Source of the DNA: Odontocerum albicorne
Lineage: Eukaryota; Arthropoda; Insecta; Trichoptera; Odontoceridae
Direction of reading: 5' to 3'
Length of the DNA: 64,000 bases
NCBI GenBank assembly: GCA_949825065.1
Contig: OX463848.1
Span: 25,638,986 to 25,702,985, forward strand
Positions 47,326 to 56,737 of this stretch are shown piece by piece. The translations under genes and the position numbers were made by a program. How positions within the stretch are numbered: the stretch's first letter is position 1; each line of letters begins with the position of its first letter. A model generated the notes under the pieces. That model made no database searches and was not told the DNA's origin. It saw nothing but the letters and a program-made list of their open reading frames with translations.

Positions 47326-47860
47326 TTCCGAAGAGGAAAGAAAAATCGGAATCGAAACAACATTTACTAATTTTAAGAACATGACATTAATTAAGCAAGT
47401 CTAAATTATTTGGTAAATGGTGACAGTCTCCCTACATGTAATTGAGGATATTATACAATACAAAAGTGAAAAAACGTAAACTAGGCATATATCATATTCC
47501 TCATATTCTACCAAGTATGTTATTTCTAATATGAAGTGGTATAATCTCACTGTATTCGCTAATAGAAATTATTGATGAAAGTAATTAATGATGTGACTTC
47601 GATGCTCTAGCTTATGAGGCACATTGAAATCATTATTCACGAGTACTATCCAACATTAAAGGCCTCTAGAAAATTATCTTCGTATGATTTGAAAGTGTGT
47701 TATTTTTAATAAAAAAACTCAATTGAAATCAAATTGAATAAAATATGTTTTACTTAGAGGAAAATAAAAAATAAAAAAGCTTTGGTAGCATTAAATATTC
47801 AATTATAATTAAATAACAAGAAGCAAAAAAAAGGTGTCAGAAAGTGAATAATAAAAATAA

Positions 47861-48983
47861 CACTGGGGAACAACATTTTTGCTTCCTAGAGTCCGATACA
47901 TATTTTTAATGCAGTTTCGGATGCTGATTTTATTGGTATCATTAAAAAGTCTGCATCACGTATAGTTTTTAATTTATCATATATTTGAAATAAAACTTAT
48001 GGTTTACATAGTACAAAGGAAATATATCTACTTGTCACCAATTTTACATTTTTTTAGAAGTTTTCTTTTATATTGCGGTCTTGGGTTGTCTTTAATCGTA
48101 GTCCAGCAATAATCCGCTAAAATGGTTATGTTCGATTTTCCCTGGTATCGTTTTTCCATCACTGATATATCCTGATGAAAGCGCTCTCCATGCTCGTCGC
48201 TTATAGCACCAAGTTATTAAGTGTGGTTCATTGGAAGTTGATGGTAGGTGGTATTCCGTATCCGTATAATGTTAGTTGCCGGATGGTTGTCATCATCTTC
48301 GTCATCTAGTGTCCAAAATGAAGGCGGTATTGGAATTGGCAGCGTATCATTGTGAGCAATATGTCGAATTGCGGAATGAAGATTCGGATATTCAATACTA
48401 TTTTTATTTTTAGAAGAAACCCAATCACATTACTTAAATAAAAGTAGCAATCAGTTGCGTGATCTTTTTACTCTCTCCATACCATGGCATCAGCAAATGG
48501 CATTGATTTTCTGACAAATTTTCCGCAGAAGTAACGCAGCAAATGTGAGGCGCCCATGATTTATCATGGTCTCCGATCTTGCAGACAAAATATAACTCAT
48601 ATGCCTTCCGTATTAAAGGTGTTACATTTCTATGCCGTTTGCTTAAACGCAACCCCCCCCCCCCCTCCCCACACACACAAACGTAACAAAAAGAGTTTGG
48701 GCTATTAATGCACTTCCTTGGCATATTTATTCTTTCAAAATCACAAAATGTATCGCTTAAATCACACAACACCTATTAACACCACTTTGACATAACCTGC
48801 AATGAACGGTAAATGATAGTTATGCAATACAATTACGGTGTTAATAGTTTTTTTAGGTATTTCTCAGAATTCTGACGTGCTAAGATAATAAAAAATACAT
48901 ATAGTTGTAACGTAGTGTATGCTCGATTATAATCATGTCAATTTGTTTGAGAAGCAAAAAAAAAACAAAATTGTTCCCCAGTG
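47861..48983. mobile_element. TIR element with CACTG ends and TAA duplication, carrying the GERFHQDI-family protein
   Basis: Left end cactggggaacaacattttt gcttc; right end in reverse complement cactggggaacaattttgtt and, after a T-run, gcttc. The first 13 bases are identical and the gcttc strings align after an indel. Flanks are taa on both sides (47858-47860, 48984-48986). Inside, on the minus strand, are several pieces of the arthropod multi-copy protein (48070-48770). A C-run (48651-48666) interrupts it. The right flank is the first base of repeat X copy 2, so the element landed at that repeat's edge. This is the sister of 22922-23704. Confidence 0.7.
48070..48770 (-). pseudogene. GERFHQDI-family arthropod multi-copy protein, decayed
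   Basis: In reverse order along the window the protein can be followed in several frames: NSPNSFCYVC, then RHRNVTPLIRKAYELYFVCK, IGDHDKSWAPHICCVTSAEN, then SSKNKNSIEYPNLHSAIRHI, AHNDTLPIPIPPSFWTLDDE, and finally AISDEHGERFHQDISVMEKR, YQGKSNITILADYCWTTIKD. These are the conserved blocks of a protein present in many copies in arthropod genomes (NSPDxFCYVCG, KAYExYFGCKVGDQDKxWAPHxCCVTC, EYPxLPSAxRPVPH, SDEHGERFHQDI, MExRYQGxW, ADYCW). The Cys/His spacing in the first part suggests metal binding. Frameshifts and losses make this copy dead. Function is not known to me; its position between TIRs points to a transposon. Confidence 0.65.
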
Positions 48984-49290
48984 TAATAAAAGGACTATTT
49001 ATATAGCGCTGTTTAGAGGGTCGACTCTCCTCAAGGGTGCTCTTACTCGAGATTTTAACCCACTATTAATGACAGATTAAAAATATCGCAATAAAATTAA
49101 AATAAGTTGAGTGCAAGGATAGAAAGTAAATGACTACGACTAGTAGATTCGATACTTCCCCGCATGTTTAGAAAAAAAAATTGTGGTAAGAAAACCTCAG
49201 AAATCTTACCAAGGGAAACAAACTACGAAAAAATCTGTGTAGATCTTTCGCTATGTGATAGTAGCAAATTTGGCTTAAGGTGGAGTGTCG
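48984..49290. repeat. Dispersed repeat X, copy 2
   Basis: taataaaaggactatttata with tagcgctg, aaatcttaccaagggaaaca and gtagatctttcgctatgtga correspond in order to the copy at 42635-42970. Unknown class. Confidence 0.6.
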
Positions 49291-49844
49291 TGTAAATGTG
49301 TAAATTTAAATGAACGGTTTTAACTTTTACACTTTTTAAGAGAATATAGAAAAACAACTAATCATGAACTATATAATAAAAAATATAATTAGTCATATAA
49401 CGACAAAAATCCTTAATGAGTTTTGCTGTTATAAAAATAACAAACTCATGTTGAATCTTAATTTCCCTTATGAATTTTGGAGTTGGGAAGTTTTCAGTTC
49501 TTCATTGAAATTTCCCCGGGGTTATTTTGGAAGGAATGAATTTTGAAAAAAACGTCTTCATATAGGCTTTTAAGAAAGTGGCGCTCTCCCTCCCCCCCAT
49601 CAGGCACACTCCTTCCTCCATCCCCTTACCGTCACATTATCTAGACGCAACATTAACCTCGTGCTATCCGTCTTTATTAGGATATTATGTTGCCGAGTAT
49701 GTTCAACGTTAATGATCATTACTCGCCTGCGTAGTTGGTATTTTTACATCTGATTTGGCGCCACAAGACATATGCTGTCATCATTTTATTACTGTTCCAA
49801 AGATATAATAATATCCATGGTCTACTTGATAAGACGCTGTACTC
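49291..49844. other. No recognisable gene
   Basis: Short ORFs only; nothing recognised. Confidence 0.4.
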
Positions 49845-50000
49845 TAATTGTATACAATATAACCTGGCGGGCGTATTGTCATGCGACGATCTCTTGCAAT
49901 CAACCAGAAAAGTGTTAAGTATGCCTTAACTTGAACCCCATTTTTAAAGTCAGGGTGCCAATGAAAATATAGCTCGCAACCTACGGGCTAGAAGACAAGC
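49845..50000 (-). repeat. SINE family 1
   Basis: tgtatacaatataacctggc, caatcaaccagaaaagtgtt, ttaacttgaacccc and head side gacaagcatcaactaggc. Confidence 0.65.
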
Positions 50001-50039
50001 ATCAACTAGGCTTGTAGATAATCTCCACTGGTTAAGATG

Positions 50040-50160
50040 ACTTTCTTGGCCTCCATTGTAAAACGCTTGACTTCCGAACGGGTACTTCGGGTTCGATTTC
50101 CAATGGTACCCGAAACAATTATAAAAATGGATTCCAGTCTGTTGAAAAAGGTCGTCTGAT
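50040..50160 (+). repeat. SINE family 1, 5' part
   Basis: ggcctccattgtaaaacgct, B box gggttcgatttcc, then ggattccagtctg. It lies head to head with the preceding minus-strand copy, about 40 bp apart. Confidence 0.65.
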
Positions 50161-50344
50161 AACCATACTTACAAGCACTAAACGTGTTCTAGTATTACTG
50201 TTGTATCTTCACATGCGGGATAATATTACGAATACTTGCGACAATGAAACGTAAATTCCGTGACTCCTGTGGTTTAAACCCAGTCACAACAATGTTTCCC
50301 GCCCACGCATTTCTACATATCCCAACCAATAATTTAAATGAGTT

Positions 50345-50800
50345 GAATAGTCGTCGTCGTTGCTGAGCCTCGTAGTCGAGGATCTCCTTACTACTCCAAC
50401 GTCAATCTTGAGCTGCTCTTCTACGTCGATTATATGAACTTCTGTGAGAAAATAGCCCGATCCTATATCACATATATGGGGATCCTGTTGAGTTGCCTGG
50501 AAATGTTGACGCATGTTCCCGGCATGTTGACTCACACGTCTAGCCGTTGAGACGCCATCAGTCTAAGAAAAGAAGTCTCTCCATCCTCTACGGTTCTTAG
50601 CCACCTGTTCCCAGTTGTCAGGCGCCCTGCACAAAGTTAGCGACTCTCACAGACTGTCCTTATACCGCTTTCACAGTCCACCGGCCCTTCGCTTGCTCAC
50701 TTCTTCCCCGTACAAGACGCATTTTGGGAGCCTATGATTGCCCATGCGTATCACATATCCAGTCCATCTTAATTTCGCCTTTTCAACCATATATTCTATA
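50345..50800 (-). pseudogene. LINE-C tail, longer copy
   Basis: The minus strand reads AKLRWTGYVIRMGNHRLPKC, VLYGEE, then WEQVAKNRRGWRDFFS, and later DPHICDI, with RIGLFSHRSS in another frame. This is the RLRWxGHVxRMxxxRLPKxxLYGE tail of an arthropod LINE followed by its Cys/His knuckle. The copy at 2281-2640 covers the last part. Stops and frameshifts show that it is dead. Confidence 0.65.
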
Positions 50801-50984
50801 TGTTTACAGTTAAAGCATTGCAGAATCGAGAAAGGTTGTATAGAAATACAACTAAATAAATATATCTTAATACGATCAAAATTGAGATAAATTCCTAAAA
50901 AACTAAATCTGGTTGAATATAAGAAGTCATCGATATGTGCATGTGCGTCGATGTGTCAGTATTTTATAACTTCTTTAATTGTTC

Positions 50985-51170
50985 CGCTGTCCCTAACTAT
51001 TTGCTGGTTTATTCTCAAGTTTCAACCTCTTCCACTGAACCAGAAAGGTATTCAAACAACCCTTTACTGAAAACCAAATCGGAACCCTTTTTAAAAAAGC
51101 AATGGGAATCGAACGTTCAACTCCCAGACTGAAAGACAGGCATCTTACCTACTAAGACACGGAGGCTGTC
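50985..51170 (-). repeat. SINE family 1, near full length
   Basis: caacctcttccactgaacca, gaaaggtattcaaacaaccc, B-box complement gggaatcgaacgttcaactc and A-box complement catcttacctactaagacac. Confidence 0.75.
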
Positions 51171-52650
51171 ATAAAATAAAGATCTATGAATCCCTCGCTG
51201 ACTAGTATGATTGTCACTCTATCCTATGCACTATTGGGTGGCTTAAAAATCTGATTCTGGATCCATACACGGGCGCGCAAAGTGGTACACTATTCCAAAC
51301 GACTCGATGCTGAGTGGTCTTTTCGAATGTTCAACGACTCTTCGATCATAGACATGCGCTTCGCTCACGCAGAAATTGCCTCTTGACATTTTCGATTCAT
51401 CGCTTTTTCTTCATCACGTCGTCCTTTACTGTTCATGTAATTAGACTCGGAAACAAGCCACCAGTAAGACTTACACCTTCATTAGCTTGCTTCTAAAAGT
51501 GACTCAAAAATAATAATATAGCTATCCTCAATGATATAGCGTGTCTTTCTCTGTTTCCCATTTCATTCATTTTTCTTTATCCTTCCCTCTATAGGGCATT
51601 GATGATATAAAACTAATGTTTTGTTAAAAAATCACAAGGATAAAGTCAGTGAAAACATCCATATTCTCTCTTGTAGAGATAATGAAGAATTATTTTCTGA
51701 ACTTATGAGTGAATACGTTATCCATGCTGGCATCCATATTATTCTTACTTCTGACCAAAGAGCTGTACAATATTCTGACAACGTAGGTAACTGTGAATAA
51801 TTTGGTGGTATGAATCACAAACCCAAGCATCTTATTTGATTTATTGCAGACTCATTTGATTTGCAAATGAAATGAAAGGTCGCTTTCAAAAATAACACTT
51901 TGTCGTAAGTCTTTTGTTTTATCCGTCCTAGACAGTTTTGACATAAACATATCCATACAACTTCACGATAGTCAATTTGTATGATAATTAAATTTATAGC
52001 TTATATTGAACCTTCCTATGACTTATATTGAACATTGAAAGTTTATTTTTACTTTCTATAATTAGGACACATCCTGATATTTATTTTAACTTCGCTTTGT
52101 ATCATGCAGTTGTTTAGCAAAAACAATATTAGCTCGTAGCACCTACGAGTATATCGTTAAGATTTAAAAAAACGAGGATAACCGTAGGAATTTATGTATA
52201 AACCAAAACAACCAAGAAATAATTATTTTAAGAAGATCTATAGTCCTTTTCCCTTCATCTTTGGAAAAATTTACCCTGGGATCAAATAATTGATGTGCCC
52301 CTTATTCGGGTAGATCTTTAGTTAGTAACTTATATAACATACGAATTTGCCGAAGAAAATAAACTTTTGTTACGACTTCTTATTATATAATTTGCCAAGG
52401 CATGTACTCGTACATCAAAGAAAGAACCATTTACTAAGAAAAATAATTTTAAGAACATATAAAAAAAATCAAATTTAAACAACAGAAGAAAGTTTTTCAA
52501 AAAGGTATTATGATAATTTTTTAAGGTATTTCATTTGTAAGGAGTAATTACAGCTTCATTTTGATATGTAGCTATGCTTTAAACATTTTACAATCTTCAA
52601 ATGAAAATTACACTTTTTCAGATTTTTTATTTTATATTACACCGTCACAG
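51171..52650. other. No recognisable gene
   Basis: Small ORFs without motifs. The last 40 bases are pyrimidine-rich and end in ag, forming the acceptor of the candidate exon that follows. Confidence 0.35.
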
Positions 52651-52784
52651 GATGTAAATGTTCAGGGGAATACAAATCGCTGAACCAAATTTTCGATAGA
52701 AGTCTTCGAAATGCTGATGATAGAAAAAGAGGACAGCAACCAATGTGGAAAAAGAAGTTTCATTATAGATGTGAACTTCATGCG
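52651..52784 (+). other. Candidate internal exon, unknown gene
   Basis: A pyrimidine-rich run (attttttattttatattaca) and ccgtcacag precede 134 bases that end at the donor gcg|gtatgc. Taking the first two bases as the end of a split codon leaves 44 open codons: CKCSGEYKSLNQIFDRSLRN, ADDRKRGQQPMWKKKFHYRC, ELHA. CxC at the start and a further Cys near the end give the look of a secreted or extracellular cysteine-containing domain. Base composition is more balanced than in the flanks. I cannot name the family. Among the window's non-repeat ORFs this is the one I find most exon-like. Confidence 0.38.
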
Positions 52785-53079
52785 GTATGCGTAATCAGAC
52801 TGGAATTATGAAAATATTCATAAAATGTTTATTTTGTTATCTCTGTAGCATTTTTGATGTTCTTATTGTAAATTAATTATACATCGATTCATGAAATATT
52901 TTAGTTTAATACTAATTTATAGCAAATATGTATGTTTACGAATAAAATAATACTTGATATTTTTTTTGTAATATTCGCTAACTGTGACAATTTTTTGACT
53001 TCCATTAATATTTTATTGAATAAATTATGTGTCTGAAATAAATATATCAAAATATAATATTTCGGAAATAATTGCTAAC

Positions 53080-53170
53080 CATTGGGAATTGAATTTACGA
53101 GGGTACCACCAGCAAACAAACCCACGGGTTGAAAACCTGGCGATTTACAAATTAGGCCACAGAGTTCGTC
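53080..53170 (-). repeat. SINE family 1, head fragment
   Basis: attgggaattgaatttacga, gggttgaaaacctggcg and attaggccacagagttcgtc correspond to the head in reverse. Confidence 0.5.
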
Positions 53171-54014
53171 TTTCGGAGTTGTTTCCGTGTTGAATTGGTC
53201 AAAATGATGACGGGCATTTTGAAGGTGCTACCTTCATTCTTTGGGTGATGTCAAAAAACAATACGCACTCGCTCGCGACCACAATGTAAGAACGTGTTTA
53301 GTCACCCGCTTTCCCGGCCATAACAGTTACAACTCTTAAAAACATTTTAAACTAATGAAAAAAGCCTTCGAACTTTATTACCAGTTCGACTTGCTGAAAT
53401 GAAGGGGTAATTGTTATTTTACTCAAAAATAAAAAGACGAATAACGTTCAACATAAAGTTGACTATAAAAAGAAGATGGAAAAAATGTTTGAATCTCAAA
53501 CATAAAAAAATAAGCCCATCGTTGATTTTAGCAGCTTTTCGAAAAAAAACTGACTCCATCGCTAGCTTAGCGATTATTCAGCTCAGACCATAGAGTAATC
53601 ATAAGGGGTTTTTCACTCGGAAACAAAAGCTAGGCCACAGGAGGGCCCGAGAGCGGCCCTACCTGCCCGCTTTGGCTCTTGTGATTTATTCCTCCGCTGG
53701 GATAAAATAAATTTCAGGCATCTCGTCGCCAGCGATACGTGAAGACTGAAAAAAAATCAGTATAATATTTCATGAAAAATCTCTTCATAAAACCAGTGTT
53801 GTAAGATTTATTGTGCGTTGAGTTGAGTGTATATTGTAAATTAACGGGAATGTGTTGTTTAGTGGAAGGAAGAAATAAGTATAAAAATACTAAATTTGGT
53901 GCTAAAAGATTATTCTCGACAAAGTAATAATTCTCTCATATATTATTTTTCAAACTGACATTTAAAATATGTGCAATTATTATTCATCATCTCTATCCTT
54001 TATTTTCATGTATT
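53171..54014. other. No recognisable gene
   Basis: A patch near 53625-53715 is less A+T-rich (ggagggcccgagagcggccc) but shows no recognisable family. Confidence 0.35.
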
Positions 54015-54640
54015 CGATCTTAAAGGACGTAGAGTTGAACATTAACACATATAGAACCAAATTTAGGCGCTCCTCGAAGTTAAACCATCTTAGGAGGCTA
54101 CCCTTCAATCCCGGCATGATGGGAGAGGATGCAGTTGAAGGGGTTGAAAAATTCACATGCCTGGGCATTGCCCTCATCATTCAAAATGAAGTGAACATGA
54201 TTATCCAAACAAGGACTCAAGTTGCCATCAGAGCAGCCACAATACTTGACAAACTGCTGTAGAGGTCCGAAACGTTGGTCATGAGACTCGAAGATCAATA
54301 AAAGTTACTGAGGTTTGAAAAACAAATAAAACGGAAGATACTTGATTCAAAACAGGTAACAAAAGAGTGAAAACTAAGATCTCAAAAAGAAACTCGAAAA
54401 TCAGCAATACAATATCTTATTACCGGTTTTATAAGGTCGTGAAGTTGGCATAAATAGGTCATGAAAGCAGATGAAGACCCTACACCGACTGATGGAGAAT
54501 GAAAAATGAAATCTAATGAAGGAACACGAAAATGAACAATACAACCACTAATAACCAGCGATATAAGGTCGTAAAGGTTGACATGGATAGGTTACCTAAG
54601 TAAATCTTAATTGACACGTTTAACAAAGATCATTATACAA
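54015..54640 (+). pseudogene. LINE-E tail with internal duplication
   Basis: The open frame to 54262 reads EDAVEGVEKFTCLGIALIIQ, NEVNMIIQTRTQVAIRAATI then LDKLL, the post-RT block FxYLGxxxxxxxxxxxEIxxRIxxAxRAxxxLxxLL. Further on, with stops, come KLLRFEKQIKRKILDSKQVT, LITGFIRS and VMKADEDPTPT, the RxFERKIxRxIFGPxQ and RSxRLRWxGHVMRADExRTPK blocks. A segment of about 115 bp (near 54400-54470) is repeated in diverged form at 54510-54590. Dead C-terminal fragment of a LINE different from the R1-like element that follows on the other strand. Confidence 0.65.
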
Positions 54641-54839
54641 GCCCAACAGCACAGAATGTGGCCATTAGGTTGACCGAGACAGAGGCTCTGAGTTAACGTG
54701 CAGCAGCATCTTAGTAGACTGTGAGTACAGAGAAACTGGAAAGAGACCGCATGTAACCGATCGACTTGAAGAAAAATCACCCGGAAAGCTAAAGTTCTAC
54801 ATGAGTCGTATGACCATTTGAGGTAGGTAGATTAACAAT
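54641..54839. other. Unassigned junction between LINE-E and LINE-D
   Basis: Neither LINE can be followed here with confidence on either strand. Confidence 0.3.
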
Positions 54840-55788
54840 TTATCAATATGGGTCGAGGATACAGTGGTGCATTAGTACTCATCAAGTATAGTCGGTTCTA
54901 GGTCCTCCAGGAACAGTATTTTAGTGCAGCTAAGGTCTGTCTTTCATTTGCCAATGCTCTGATCAGAACCAGGTCATCATCCGCGTAGCCTTGAATCATA
55001 CAACCTGGGGGCAGAAAAGTTTTTAATAGATCTTCCATGAAAACGATCCAGAGCAAAGGACCCAATATACCGCCCTGCGGGTAACCGATGTCGACCTATC
55101 CATCTTATAACTCAAAACCACAGTAAACCCTCACCTCTGAAGAAGTTAACTAAAATATGTTCCGGGGAATATTAAGGAGATTTAATTTCTTTAAAATCAT
55201 AGACCACCTGGCATTATCGAAGGCGCCTTAAATATCAATAGAAATCAGGAACACATATTTCTCTCTCGAGTCTGCCACGTACCATTGAATGTGACAAATA
55301 GCATCCTCGCAGGAGACTCCTCTTCTAATACATCGATCAATAACTCACGAGACTAACCAACAGATGGCGCCTCTAATAACAAATCCATACCATTCTCAGT
55401 TAGTACCAGCCTTTAGAAGTTACGTGTCAAACTTTCATGACATTTGGTCATGAATAAGCTTTTTTCGAATTGGGTGCCGCGTTTGCTCACAATGGAACAG
55501 AAACAACAACGCATCGATGATTCAGAGCGCTGTTCGGCACTGTTTACGCGAAAGAAACAGAAGTGTTTGCGTCGGTATGTGACAATAGATGAAACTTGGA
55601 TCCACCACTATACTCCGGAATCAAATTGGCAGTCAGCTGAGTGGAGAACAGCCGGTGAAAGTCCTCCGAAGCGACCAAAAACTCAACAGTCGGCCAGGAA
55701 TTGTTATGGCCTCCGTATTTTGGGATGCGCGTGGTATAATATTCATCGATCACCTTGAAAAGGGAAAAACCATAAATAGCGAATATTA

Positions 55789-56737
55789 TTGGGTGTTAAT
55801 ATAAGTTGTATCCGTTTTTTTCCAATTTAAAAATTAGCACCAAAAGTAAAACAAAATGGTAAATTTTATACGTCATTCAAAAGAAAATTTTCTGCTCTAC
55901 AAGATATTGTGTTTGTTTTTACGTTACATATATTATTTTATTTGATTACAAGCCTTCAAAATGGAATGTCAAGTAGACGAAAGTGAGCATTTTTGACACC
56001 TCTTTCTGTTCGCGTTTAATCGAGGGAATAAAGCTGCCAAAGCTACTCGCTATATTTTGCAAATTGTACGGTGAAGATGCTATGAATTAAAGGACAGCTC
56101 GTCGATGGTTGTTGCGTTTCAAAGACGGTAATTTCGACTTGAAAGACATGGAGCGTTCCAAATGACCAGTGGACTTCGATGAGGACCGCTTAAACTATAT
56201 TATTCATAAAAATCCCCTTTAAACCACCGTAGAAATGGCTGAGCAGATGAATTGTGGTCACATGACTGTATACCACCATCTTAAATCAATAGGAAAAGTC
56301 CAGATGTTCGGCGCTTGGGTTCCACATGTTTTGAGTAAAAACAACAAAAATCAACGTTCGACAATTTCTGCTGGTTTACTCGCGCGTCATCGAGCTACGC
56401 ATGGCCACAAACAAAGGTTCCTTCACCACATCATTACGGGTGATGAAAAATGGTTTGAAAATGGTGATGAAAAATGTTTAAAGGGGATCTTCATTAATAA
56501 TATGGTTTAAGCGGTCATCGTCGAAGTCCACTGGTCGTCCGGAACGCTCCATGTCTTTCAGGTCAAAATTAACGTCTTTGAAACGCAAAGACCTTCAACG
56601 AGCTGTCCTTTCATTCATAGCATATTCACCGTAGAAAATTTTCTTTCGAATGACGTATAACATTTACCATTTTATTTTACTTTTTGTGCTCATTTTTAAA
56701 TTGGAAAAAAACGGACACAACTTATGTTAACACCTAA
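55789..56737. mobile_element. Fold-back mariner nested in mariner A
   Basis: Left arm starts ttgggtgttaatataagttg; the right arm in reverse complement starts ttaggtgttaacataagttg. The two match for about 105 bp (to gaaaattttct). TA flanks both sides (55787-55788, 56738-56739), and the target, gcgaatatta-catagcg, is intact in mariner B. Internally, 56067-56220 (start of the transposase, tacggtgaagatgctatgaa onward) is repeated in reverse at 56480-56633. Thus the right half is an inverted copy of the left half with about 170 bases missing, so a large part of the element can fold back on itself. It has two 5' ends and no true 3' end. Confidence 0.85.
56068..56510 (+). pseudogene. mariner transposase N-terminal half inside the fold-back element
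   Basis: With stops and frame changes, the start reads ARRWLLRFKDGNFDLKDMER, VDFDEDRLNYIIHKNPL; then the ORF from 56235 gives MAEQMNCGHMTVYHHLKSIG (helix-turn-helix), ARHRATHGHKQRFLHHIITG, and DEKW with the first catalytic Asp. It ends at 56510 where the inverted copy begins, so the catalytic domain with the second and third Asp is missing. The lineage differs from mariner A/B and from the 32.9-kb mariner. Confidence 0.65.

Noticed and set aside
48651..48666. C-run as a possible regulatory or G-quadruplex site
   Set aside because: It lies inside a decayed transposon; a single homopolymer run without further G- or C-tracts gives no support for function.
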